Source: an uncultured candidate division Zixibacteria bacterium (lineage in GTDB: Bacteria; Zixibacteria; MSB-5A5; GN15; FEB-12). Taken from it: a stretch of 9,662 nt of DNA. Positions 1 to 6,588 of the stretch are shown piece after piece. Numbering within the stretch: the first letter of the stretch is position 1; each line of letters begins with the position of its first letter. Where the stretch lies: contig CAJVYT010000145.1 of NCBI GenBank assembly GCA_913009765.1, positions 1 to 9,662 on the forward strand, read 5' to 3'. The notes under the pieces were generated by a model. The model worked only from the letters and a program-made list of their open reading frames with translations, was not told the DNA's origin and ran no database searches. Position numbers and translations under genes: made by a program.

Positions 1-84
1 TATATTGAATTGTTTTATAACCGTAACCGTCGTCATTCGAGCTTAGGATACAAAAGTCCGGCTCAATTTGAAATGATGACATAA
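1..84 (+). CDS. IS3-family transposase OrfB, C-terminal fragment
   Basis: The last 27 codons of a transposase remain, running from the first base of the window to a TAA at 82-84. The peptide contains YIELFYNRNRRHSSLGY followed by SPAQFE. This is the characteristic C-terminal signature of the IS3-family integrase-like catalytic subunit (rve domain), just after the last catalytic Glu region. The DDE residues themselves are off the window. The family moves the element by a copy-out/paste-in mechanism through a circular intermediate. The gene is truncated only by the contig edge, so it may be intact in the genome. Confidence 0.9.
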   Translation, partial: YIELFYNRNRRHSSLGYKSPAQFEMMT

Positions 85-90
85 CATACT

Positions 91-123
91 TAACTCCGTA
101 TCCGTTTTTGCGGGGGAAGTCCA
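91..123. repeat. IS3-family right terminal inverted repeat
   Basis: The AT-poor stretch between the transposase stop and about 123 reads, on the minus strand, TGGACTTCCCCCGCAAAAAC and continues with CGGATACGG. This resembles the ends of IS3-family elements (TGGACTTCCCC-like ends). The outer boundary at 123 is set by the TG/CA terminus and by the change to ordinary AT-rich sequence. The inner boundary is approximate because the partner repeat is not in the window. Confidence 0.75.
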
Positions 124-290
124 CTATGATCTTCACTTAAAACTTTACCTAACTTGTTATAATTCCGAATAATATCTAAGTCTTGGCTATCTACATAACC
201 CCATCCTTGTCTTAATCTTCCCTCTTTTAATTCAGAATAGAAATAATCTCTATTTTTAGAATCTGTTCTAAATGCCCAATAATTACTCAC
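124..290 (-). pseudogene. 5' remnant of a gene cut by the IS element; function unknown
   Basis: A GTG start at 290 has a well-placed ribosome site (AAGGAG, 302-297, 6 nt spacing), so this was a genuinely translated gene. The first 55 codons are native (beginning MSNYWAFRTDSKNRDYFYSE, with GRLRQGWG a little further on). At 123 the reading frame enters the IS inverted repeat, adds about ten IS-encoded residues (GLPPQKRIRS) and stops at 90. The rest of the gene is missing from this side. From memory, the W-A-F/Y-R-T opening with a later LRQGWG motif recalls the N-terminus of some proteins annotated as restriction endonucleases of Mrr-like type, but I cannot verify this. Nothing catalytic is left in the remnant. 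Confidence 0.7.
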
Positions 291-296
291 TATAAT

Positions 297-302
297 CTCC
301 TT
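297..302 (-). promoter_or_regulatory. Shine-Dalgarno site of the interrupted gene
   Basis: AAGGAG on the minus strand lies 6 nt before the GTG at 290. It decides the start codon and shows that the truncated frame was a real gene. Confidence 0.65.
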
Positions 303-354
303 ATAAATTTAATTTTCTTATTCTATAAGCATACCACCAAACCTCACATTATTC

Positions 355-379
355 AATCACATTTAGTAAAATAGTGATT
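355..379. repeat. Imperfect inverted repeat in the divergent spacer before dnaX
   Basis: AATCAC (355-360) is matched by GTGATT (374-379). The interior also pairs (ATTT with AAAT) apart from one unpaired base. It sits in the 124-bp spacer between the interrupted leftward gene and dnaX, 35 bp before the dnaX start. The stem is AT-rich and no T-run follows directly, so it is a poor terminator and could equally be an operator-like site. I see no convincing -35/-10 pair in this spacer. Confidence 0.3.
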
Positions 380-414
380 TCCCTCTCTCCCTTTTTTTAC
401 TATATTAAAAGTCT

Positions 415-2124
415 ATGAGCTATATCGTATTCGCCCGAAAATACCGCCCAATGTCGTTCGACGACGTTGTGGCACAAGAACATGTAACCAAAACCCTTCA
501 AAACGGTATCAAAAACGACCGTATTGGACAGGGATATTTGTTCTGCGGTCCGCGAGGTACAGGAAAAACGACCACCGCCCGAATCTTAGCCAAAGCTGTC
601 AACTGTGCCGAGGGTCCGACTCCGAACCCGTGCGGTAAATGTCCTGCCTGTATAGAAATCACAAAAGGTGTCTCTTTAGATGTCTTAGAAATCGATGCAG
701 CCTCCAACACCGGCGTTGATGATATCCGTACTATTCGGGAAAATGTACGATATATGCCAACCTCTGGACATAAACGAATTTATATTATCGATGAAGTCCA
801 CCGTCTGTCGGCATCGGCATTTGATGCTCTGTTGAAAACTTTGGAAGAACCTCCTCCTCATGTCATGTTTATATTCGCAACAACAGAACCTCTCAAAGTA
901 CCCGAGACAATTTTATCACGAACCCAGCGGTTTGATTTTAAACTGGTTTCTATTGATGATTTGGCAATGCATCTCAAAAAAATAGCAGACTCCGAAAAAT
1001 TAGATATTTCAGAACCCGCCCTCAGATTGGTCGCCCGCAAAGCAAACGGTTCGGTACGTGATTCCCTCTCGCTCTTAGACCAAATTGCAGCCTTTGCCGA
1101 TGGTGCTGTCACTGAAGAAAATGTTGTCGAAGCTCTCGGATTGGTTGACAAACAATTACTATTTGACTTCACAAACAGTATCGCAGATAAAGATAAACTG
1201 ACAACTCTCAAAATAATTAAAACAATTTTTGAAAATGGCGTTGATTCCAAAGATTTTGTTGCTGAACTAATGGAACATTTACGAGTTTTGCTGGTTTTGG
1301 CTACTGACCAATCAGCATCAGAACTTTTAAATATCAGCAGTGACGATTTAAAAGACTATCTCAAACAGACTGATTTTTATTCGGTAGGTGATATTATCCG
1401 CCTGATGAAAATCGGTGCCGACATGAACAACGACCTTAAATTTCCTGGGTTAGATGAACGTCTGATTTTAGAAATGAATGCAGTAAAAATGGCAGAAATA
1501 GAATCAACAGTAAAATTTGAAGAAGTCCTCGCCTATCTAAAGAAAAACCCCGTACAAACAACGGCAGGTTTTTCTTCAAGTGAAAAAAAAAAGAGTTTTA
1601 ACAGCCAGACAAAAGTAACATTTGTAAAAAACAGCGAACAGCAAGTTTCTCCCTCTTTGAATTCCCACACAGAACTGCCAAAACAATCAGATTCAGCACC
1701 AACTCAACAAGAATTCACAAACAGAGTAAGTTTACCGACCCTGCAGACAAGCTGGAAAAAGTTTTTATCGACATTTAATAAAAAACGCCCGATGCTGGCA
1801 TCACAGCTTGGTTTGGTGCAACTTACTGAAGTCTCAGACAATACAATTATATTCACCTATCCGTCATCGTGTGAAAACTCAAAACAAATAGTTGAAAAAA
1901 CTGATAATTTTAATATAATAACAGAAACATTACGTGAATATTTTCAGGCGAATCTTCGTATAAGATTCTGCGTGGATAAAAACTCTTCTGCTGCCGTTCA
2001 AACATCAGAAGAACAAAACGAGCCGAAAAACAGATTAAACGAAATAGTAGCCAACTCAGAACGAATACAAAGCTTACTAAAAAAAGTTGACGGTAAAATA
2101 GTTGGCATAAAACAAGTAACATAG
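415..2124 (+). CDS. dnaX: DNA polymerase III subunit tau (gamma/tau clamp loader)
   Basis: This is the ATPase motor of the clamp loader that places the beta sliding clamp on primed DNA; tau also links the polymerase cores and the DnaB helicase. The 569-residue product starts MSYIVFARKYRP, the family N-terminus, which fixes ATG 415 although no clear ribosome site precedes it. Visible motifs are Walker A GPRGTGKT (45-52), a zinc module with Cys64, 73, 76 and 79, Walker B IIDEVH (124-129), sensor 1 FATTEP (154-159), the arginine finger in LSRT (Arg169, SRC-like with Cys replaced) and sensor 2 GSVRD (Arg215). Domain III runs to about residue 365. A low-complexity linker (about 370-440) and a divergent domain IV/V follow. 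The protein is shorter than the roughly 643 residues of E. coli DnaX, mostly in the C-terminal part. The linker carries a slippery A10 run predicted to give a gamma form. It heads the dnaX-ebfC-recR cluster. Confidence 0.97.
   Translation: MSYIVFARKYRPMSFDDVVAQEHVTKTLQNGIKNDRIGQGYLFCGPRGTGKTTTARILAKAVNCAEGPTPNPCGKCPACIEITKGVSLDVLEIDAASNTGVDDIRTIRENVRYMPTSGHKRIYIIDEVHRLSASAFDALLKTLEEPPPHVMFIFATTEPLKVPETILSRTQRFDFKLVSIDDLAMHLKKIADSEKLDISEPALRLVARKANGSVRDSLSLLDQIAAFADGAVTEENVVEALGLVDKQLLFDFTNSIADKDKLTTLKIIKTIFENGVDSKDFVAELMEHLRVLLVLATDQSASELLNISSDDLKDYLKQTDFYSVGDIIRLMKIGADMNNDLKFPGLDERLILEMNAVKMAEIESTVKFEEVLAYLKKNPVQTTAGFSSSEKKKSFNSQTKVTFVKNSEQQVSPSLNSHTELPKQSDSAPTQQEFTNRVSLPTLQTSWKKFLSTFNKKRPMLASQLGLVQLTEVSDNTIIFTYPSSCENSKQIVEKTDNFNIITETLREYFQANLRIRFCVDKNSSAAVQTSEEQNEPKNRLNEIVANSERIQSLLKKVDGKIVGIKQVT
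1582..1601 (+). other. Predicted programmed frameshift/slippage site in dnaX (gamma product)
   Basis: Ten consecutive A (1583-1592) contain the heptamer A AAA AAG (1587-1593) in the same phase as the E. coli dnaX slippery site, followed by AGT as in E. coli. A -1 shift reads AAA GAG TTT TAA, ending at 1601 and giving a product of about 395 residues that keeps the ATPase core and domain III. A +1 shift stops at 1616-1618. Polymerase slippage on A10 would therefore also truncate the protein, as known for Thermus dnaX. I see no strong downstream hairpin. The only ribosome-site-like stimulator upstream is an AGG at 1566-1568, farther away than in E. coli. Confidence 0.6.
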
Positions 2125-2148
2125 TTACATAACAACTTAGAAATTAAA

Positions 2149-2176
2149 AGACTTTTTCTCAAATTTTGAGAAGTCT
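2149..2176 (+). promoter_or_regulatory. Hairpin in the leader of ebfC
   Basis: TTCTCAA (2156-2162) pairs with TTGAGAA (2166-2172) around an ATT loop. The stem extends by AGAC (2149-2152) with GTCT (2173-2176) around a TTT bulge. It lies in the 70-bp dnaX-ebfC gap and ends 4 nt before the ebfC ribosome site. No U-run follows, so it is not a classical terminator. An RNA-processing, attenuation or translation-control role is possible but unproven. Confidence 0.45.
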
Positions 2177-2180
2177 CTGT

Positions 2181-2187
2181 AAAGGAG
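2181..2187 (+). promoter_or_regulatory. Strong Shine-Dalgarno of ebfC
   Basis: AAAGGAG lies 7 nt before the ATG at 2195. It is the strongest ribosome site in the rightward cluster, in contrast to dnaX and recR, which show none. This fits an abundant nucleoid protein being translated more than its operon partners. Confidence 0.75.
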
Positions 2188-2194
2188 CAGCAGT

Positions 2195-2524
2195 ATGGCT
2201 AAAGGCGGTGGAATGGGCAATATGATGAAGCAGGTTCAGCAAATGCAGGCAAAGATGGAAAAGATGCAGGCAGAACTTGAAGAAATGGAGATTGAAGCAT
2301 CCTCAGGCGGCGGTATGGTAACTGTTGTTGTCAACGGCAAGCAGGATATTCTGTCAATCAAACTCGACCCTGAAGTTGTCGACAAAGACGATGTAGAAAT
2401 GCTTCAGGACTTAATCGTGGCTGCTATAAATCAGGCAAAAGAAAAAGCCGGAGAAATTCAGGCTGAAAATATGTCACAAATAACCGGCGGGATGAATTTA
2501 CCCGGGATGAACCTACCTTTTTAA
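2195..2524 (+). CDS. ebfC: YbaB/EbfC family nucleoid-associated protein
   Basis: This is a small DNA-binding protein of the YbaB/EbfC family. The family forms tweezer-shaped dimers and coats the nucleoid, and it is almost always encoded between dnaX and recR, as here. At 109 residues it matches the E. coli YbaB length. Residues 1-35 hold a Gly/Met-rich start (MAKGGGMGNM) and a Met/Gln-rich amphipathic helix (QVQQMQAKMEKMQAELEEME). A beta-sheet core follows with the family-typical G-G-x-V-x-V-x-x-N-G stretch (GGGMVTVVVNG, 38-48), then the KLDPEVVD segment (56-63) and a helix with DLIVAAINQAKEKA (72-85). The Met/Gly/Pro-rich tail (ITGGMNLPGMNLPF) is typical. The ATG at 2195 is supported by AAAGGAG just upstream. 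Confidence is high for the family; physiological role is inferred from homologues. Confidence 0.95.
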   Translation: MAKGGGMGNMMKQVQQMQAKMEKMQAELEEMEIEASSGGGMVTVVVNGKQDILSIKLDPEVVDKDDVEMLQDLIVAAINQAKEKAGEIQAENMSQITGGMNLPGMNLPF

Positions 2525-2542
2525 GAAAAGAAATTTGTATAC

Positions 2543-3142
2543 ATGTTTAAATCAGCAAATTCTGTCGAAAGACTCGCTAATCGTTTAGCACGGCTTCCCG
2601 GTATCGGTAGAAAATCAGCCAACCGATTAGCCTTTCATATTTTAAAACTGACCAAAGAGGATGCTTTTGAGCTTGCCGACACAATTCGGGAAGTAAAAGA
2701 AAAAGTAGGTTTCTGTTCTGAGTGCAATAATATATCCGAGATGGACCCCTGCCAGATTTGTTCTGACCCAAAACGGTCACGAGACATTATCTGTGTTGTT
2801 GAAGAAACCCCCGATGCTGCCGCTATTGACAAAGCGGAAAGTTTTAACGGCATGTTTCATATTTTGGGCGGCAAACTTTCTCCCCTTGACGGTATCGGAC
2901 CTGATGATTTGAAAATTGCGGAACTTTTAGAACGTATCCATAATGGTGATGTAAAAGAAATTATTATTGCGACAAACCCCAATGTCGAGGGTGAAGCAAC
3001 TGCTATTTACTTGGCAGGTTTATTAAAACCTCTTGGATTAAAAATAAGTCGAATTGCCAGAGGTCTGCCGGTTGGTTCTGATTTAGAATATGCCGACTCG
3101 GCAACTCTTTCAAGAGCTTTAGAAGGCAGACAAGAGTTCTAA
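2543..3142 (+). CDS. recR: Recombination mediator protein RecR
   Basis: RecR works with RecO (and RecF) to load RecA on SSB-coated gapped DNA during recombinational repair. The 199-residue product is full length (E. coli about 201). Order of parts: N-terminal helix-hairpin-helix with LPGIGRKSA (18-26); a four-cysteine zinc finger with Cys58, 61, 70 and 73 (CSEC...CQIC); a Toprim domain from CVVEE (84-88) through LDGIGPDDL (115-123) to ATNPNVEGEATA (143-154); and the C-terminal RIARGLPVGSDLEYAD segment (170-185). No key residue is missing. The start at 2543 lies 18 bp after the ebfC stop. There is no clear ribosome site, so translation may depend on coupling to ebfC. It is the third gene of the dnaX-ebfC-recR cluster. 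Confidence 0.97.
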   Translation: MFKSANSVERLANRLARLPGIGRKSANRLAFHILKLTKEDAFELADTIREVKEKVGFCSECNNISEMDPCQICSDPKRSRDIICVVEETPDAAAIDKAESFNGMFHILGGKLSPLDGIGPDDLKIAELLERIHNGDVKEIIIATNPNVEGEATAIYLAGLLKPLGLKISRIARGLPVGSDLEYADSATLSRALEGRQEF

Positions 3143-3148
3143 GTATTT

Positions 3149-5143
3149 ATGATGACACCTGATAATGACAAACAAATAACATATTCTATTGGAATTACAT
3201 TTTTTCTATTTCTTGTAATAAGAATACTTGGTGCTTTTTTAATAGATGCTAATTGGTCATTTACGCATTTGTTTTATATCCCTATTTGGTATTATGCTGT
3301 TCCTGTTATTGTCTGCTTATCTCTTTTTTATCTTTTGCAAAATAAATATCAGTTAGTTGAATCAATAGTCGAAACCCGAACAAAACAAATTATTCTGTTT
3401 GTTTTTTTCTTTCTTATATTTTTTCTCTTTCAGTTTGATTCATTTCTCTATGGCGGAGGAAACTATAAAATAAATCAAATAGCACAAGTTGACAAAATCA
3501 TATTTCGGTTTTACGAATACGGTACAGTGTATCTTGTCTCACTCTTTTATAAGATATTTTCTTTATTTAATTTAAAAGACACTACAGCAGGTGTCATGAG
3601 TTGGAAAGTGTTTTCTTATTTAGGCACTGCTTTCTCTTTCATTGCCTCTCTCTTGCTTGCTAAGTTAATAAACGGGAATTCTAAAAAACGATTTCTCATC
3701 TTTTTAATCATTTTCTTTGGTCCTCAGACACTCTCTTACTTTGGATTTATCGGTAACACATCATTTATCGCAGCATTGATTTATTTCTTTATCTATGTTG
3801 GATTACGATTTGAAAAAAATAAATCATTTAAAACTTTAGGTATTCTTTGGCTAGTAACACTCTTTTCAGTCTTTATACATATAAGTTTATTATTGTTGAT
3901 TCCGGCACTTCTGTTTATCTCCTTTAAAAAACTTATCAAAAAGAAACAGATCGCATTTATAATCGGTATTATATCTTATCTGCTATTAACTGCTGCAGTA
4001 TTTATAATTACATCATCGCATTTTGAATACTCAAAGACTATTCTCTTTTTAAAAGGTCAAAACATACAAGTTCGGTATAATCTGCTGTCGCTTAGACATA
4101 TCTGGGATTATCTTCAACTCTTATTGTTGTTCATCCCTCAAATTATTATAGTGAAGTTTTTGTTTTTCAAACGGGCAAAAGAGATTCTCACATCATATAG
4201 ATTCCAACTTGTCACTCTTGTCATACTCTCATCAAACACCCTTCTCTTTATTTTAGAACCAACCCATTCAATGATATTAGATGCACCGATGTTTGCTGTC
4301 TATCTTGTTCCAATTACAATATTGTTTGTTCTATTGATTTCAAATCTTGAAACAAGTTTAAAATATGCTGCCGTTTTTTCCCTTTTCATTCCATTAGTTA
4401 TACTTCCAAGTTATATTCATATTGATACAGCGGAAAAACAAATTGAAGATTTCCTTGAGAAAAATAATCAATTTTACATAGAAAGCTCAACGGCTCTTCA
4501 GGACTCCTATTTCTATTTGAAAAAATTAGACAAAGCAAACTATTGGTATATAAATCTTCCTAAGATATCAAGAGATTTTTTAGACCTTACTGCCGCAGGT
4601 GAATTTAATTATGCAAAAATGTATCCCGAAGCATTAAAGCTGTATCGTGAGCTTAAATTAAAATATACATTTTGGGGAGAACCTCGTTTTCAAATTGCAT
4701 CTATTAAAATAAATCAAAAGCAATTTAATCTTGCCCGTCCTGAATTAGACAGTTGTTTGATGATTAGTCCTTATGCAAAACCATATCTTAAACTTGACTA
4801 TGCCTATTATCGTGAGATGGGTAACTATACCAAAGCAAAAGAAAAAATACTGTATGCTCTTTCTATATTTCCACATGATTATGATATTAAAACTGATTTA
4901 GCAATTATCTATTACCGCTTGAAAGATATAAAAAATGCTGATTCAACAGCCCGTGAAGTTATTAGTAAAGATCCTTCACAAGCGTTTGCATATTTGATAC
5001 GAGGATTTATTTCAGAAATAAACAAACAACCTGCCCATGCTATTGAATATTTTAAAAAATTCATAAAATTAGCACCCGATGAACCCGAGACACCAGATAT
5101 TAGAAAACGATTAAACAATCTGATTTTAGAGCAAGAAAAATAA
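3149..5143 (+). CDS. Polytopic membrane protein with C-terminal TPR repeats, function unknown
   Basis: The 664-residue protein has two halves. Residues 11-422 hold about 11-13 predicted membrane spans (clear ones near 11-32, 47-64, 79-98, 153-173, 203-219, 267-288, 322-340, 350-369, 380-398 and 405-422). The larger loop after span 3 contains QFDSFLYGGGNY (95-106). Residues 425-664 are soluble with at least three TPR-like helix pairs (about 545-577, 578-611, 612-645; for example YYREMGNYTKAKEKILYAL and AHAIEYFKKFIKLAPDEPE). The architecture resembles GT-C-fold glycosyltransferase or O-antigen ligase-type proteins with TPR tails. I see no diagnostic catalytic motif, so the function stays open. 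ATG 3149 is 6 bp after the recR stop (a second ATG follows at 3152), and there is no strong ribosome site. It probably rides on the recR transcript. Its coding sequence is more AT-rich than the preceding genes, as expected for a membrane protein rich in Phe/Ile/Leu. Confidence 0.75.
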   Translation: MMTPDNDKQITYSIGITFFLFLVIRILGAFLIDANWSFTHLFYIPIWYYAVPVIVCLSLFYLLQNKYQLVESIVETRTKQIILFVFFFLIFFLFQFDSFLYGGGNYKINQIAQVDKIIFRFYEYGTVYLVSLFYKIFSLFNLKDTTAGVMSWKVFSYLGTAFSFIASLLLAKLINGNSKKRFLIFLIIFFGPQTLSYFGFIGNTSFIAALIYFFIYVGLRFEKNKSFKTLGILWLVTLFSVFIHISLLLLIPALLFISFKKLIKKKQIAFIIGIISYLLLTAAVFIITSSHFEYSKTILFLKGQNIQVRYNLLSLRHIWDYLQLLLLFIPQIIIVKFLFFKRAKEILTSYRFQLVTLVILSSNTLLFILEPTHSMILDAPMFAVYLVPITILFVLLISNLETSLKYAAVFSLFIPLVILPSYIHIDTAEKQIEDFLEKNNQFYIESSTALQDSYFYLKKLDKANYWYINLPKISRDFLDLTAAGEFNYAKMYPEALKLYRELKLKYTFWGEPRFQIASIKINQKQFNLARPELDSCLMISPYAKPYLKLDYAYYREMGNYTKAKEKILYALSIFPHDYDIKTDLAIIYYRLKDIKNADSTAREVISKDPSQAFAYLIRGFISEINKQPAHAIEYFKKFIKLAPDEPETPDIRKRLNNLILEQEK

Positions 5144-5146
5144 TTT

Positions 5147-6547
5147 TTAAAATCTATTTTCAATCCGTGCAAATCCGTCAAGTGCAGCAACTTTATATGC
5201 TTCTGAAAGCGTTGGGTAGTTTAACACTGTTTCCATAAAATAATCTAATGTTCCGCCGAATGTCATCACTGCCTGACCGATATGAATAAGCTCGGTTGCT
5301 CTTTCACCTACAATATGTACACCTAATATCCTCCGTGATTTAGGCTCAAAGATAAGTTTAAGCATACCGTCATGATCATTAATAATTTGTCCGCGAGCTA
5401 GTTCAAAATATCTGGCAATACCAATTTCATATTCCTGATTTTGTTTACTGAGCGATTCTTCGGTATCACCAACCATTGAAACCTCCGGTATTGTGTAAAT
5501 ACCTATCGGAAGTAGATTATTGATACAAGAAGTATCATTTTGTTTAAAAGCATGAATAGCGGCAAGTCGTCCTTGATCCATTGACGATGATGCCAATGAC
5601 GGAAACCCAATAACATCGCCGACGGCATAAATATTTCCAACATTTGTGCGATACATATCGTCAACTTTAATCAAACCCCGTTCATCAACTTCAATTCCAA
5701 GATTTTCCAATCCCAAGTTATCAGTATTACCGCTTCTCCCGGCAGCAAACAACAGACGGTCTGAAACTATTTTGCGACCGCTATGCGTAATTGTAACAAC
5801 CTGATCATTTTCAATTTGATGCTCTTTGTCACCATCACCAAGAATAAGATTGATACGGTATTTTCTCATAAGATAAATTAAAGCATCGGCAATTTCATTG
5901 TCTAAAAAAGAAAGTAACCTTTCTCGGCTGTCAATTATTGTAACTTTGGTACCTATATGGGCAAAAATTGAGGCGTATTCACAACCAATAACTCCCCCGC
6001 CAACAATTGTCATAGAACGGGGAATCGTATCAAGATTTAAAATAGTTTCACCATCATACACATAATGATCATCAAAATTTAATCGTGGGGGATGGTACGG
6101 ATGGGTTCCGGTTGAAATGATAATTACTTTTCCTTTGAGAACCGATGTGTTGTTATCAGCATCAGACACAACGACTGTGTTTGGGTCAGAAATCATCCCG
6201 ACTCCTTTAATAACTTCAATACGGTACCTTGCCATATTCTGCTGTATAACATCAATCTCCTGCTGAATTACTTGATCTTTACGATACATCAGTTCTTTAA
6301 CAGAGATATCAGATTTTACTCCCCCGACCAACCCATACACAGAACGTTGGCGTAAACCCGAGATATACAAAACTGTTTCTCGAAGAGTCTTAGAGGGAAT
6401 TGTACCGGTATGAATACAAACACCGCCTTGCACAGAATGTCTTTCAATAATCGCAGTCGTCTTTCGCAATCGAGCAGCCTCAATAGCTGCTTTTTCTCCG
6501 GCAGGTCCTGAGCCGATTACAATTAAATCGTATTCTCTAAAACTCAT
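5147..6547 (-). CDS. sthA: Soluble (Si-specific) NAD(P)+ transhydrogenase
   Basis: This FAD flavoprotein is expected to move hydride between NADPH and NAD+ in the cytosol, balancing the two pools. Motifs (numbered from ATG 6547): FAD-binding GSGPAGE (12-18), NAD(P)-binding GGGVIG (183-188) followed by the acidic end of beta-2 (IIDSRERLLSFLD), and the second FAD site AVGD (308-311). The redox-active pair of dihydrolipoamide dehydrogenase (Cys-x4-Cys) is Cys44-x4-Thr49 here (GGVCIHTGTIPSK). The C-terminal catalytic His of Lpd is Tyr in LNYPTLSEAY. Both substitutions mark SthA and exclude a working Lpd or glutathione reductase. The length of 466 matches E. coli SthA. The frame stays open to a TTG at 6553, but GGAG (6559-6556) is 8 nt before ATG 6547 and only 2 nt before the TTG, so ATG is preferred. 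It is the last gene of a leftward set, 41 bp after rmuC. Confidence 0.9.
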   Translation of the reverse strand: MSFREYDLIVIGSGPAGEKAAIEAARLRKTTAIIERHSVQGGVCIHTGTIPSKTLRETVLYISGLRQRSVYGLVGGVKSDISVKELMYRKDQVIQQEIDVIQQNMARYRIEVIKGVGMISDPNTVVVSDADNNTSVLKGKVIIISTGTHPYHPPRLNFDDHYVYDGETILNLDTIPRSMTIVGGGVIGCEYASIFAHIGTKVTIIDSRERLLSFLDNEIADALIYLMRKYRINLILGDGDKEHQIENDQVVTITHSGRKIVSDRLLFAAGRSGNTDNLGLENLGIEVDERGLIKVDDMYRTNVGNIYAVGDVIGFPSLASSSMDQGRLAAIHAFKQNDTSCINNLLPIGIYTIPEVSMVGDTEESLSKQNQEYEIGIARYFELARGQIINDHDGMLKLIFEPKSRRILGVHIVGERATELIHIGQAVMTFGGTLDYFMETVLNYPTLSEAYKVAALDGFARIENRF

Positions 6548-6588
6548 ATTCAAAACTCCAAATTTATCTATCTTACAAATGTACTCTA

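Larger units (their letters stand above)
1..123 (+). mobile_element. Right end of an IS3-family insertion sequence (partial)
   Basis: The element enters from outside the window and ends at about 123. Two things define it: the last codons of an OrfB-type DDE transposase (1-84), and a terminal inverted repeat whose reverse complement starts TGGACTTCCCCC, in the TG...CA style of IS3-family ends. The end lies 39 bp after the transposase stop, as is normal for this family. The left end, OrfA and the frameshift region are outside the window, so the exact IS group cannot be named. A 3-4 bp target duplication would begin at 124 (cta), but the left copy is not visible. Confidence 0.85.

Noticed and set aside
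90..290. A complete 66-residue small protein on the minus strand
   Set aside because: The last ten residues and the stop come from the IS inverted repeat; only 124-290 is native, so it is a truncated gene and not a small intact one.
392..398. T-run with the 355-379 inverted repeat as a terminator
   Set aside because: The T-run starts more than 10 nt after the stem and the stem has little GC, so termination is unlikely.
498..1250. Open frames on the minus strand inside dnaX (498-710, 858-1250, also 1910-2122)
   Set aside because: They lie wholly within a well-conserved gene, have no family signature or ribosome site, and are low-complexity shadows.
2116..2128. GTAAC-ATA-GTTAC palindrome over the dnaX stop codon
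   Set aside because: The stem is only 5 bp, AT-rich and has no T-run; it is too weak to call a terminator or operator.
2577..2853. Two minus-strand frames inside recR
   Set aside because: Both overlap the intact RecR zinc-finger and Toprim coding region and show no recognisable domain.
4912..5190. Minus-strand 92-codon frame across the convergent junction
   Set aside because: It overlaps the TPR coding region and the sthA end and has no ribosome site or domain; it is the complement of TPR-coding sequence.
5147..6547. Dihydrolipoamide dehydrogenase or mercuric reductase
   Set aside because: The second redox Cys is Thr, the C-terminal catalytic His is Tyr, and there is no C-terminal Cys pair.
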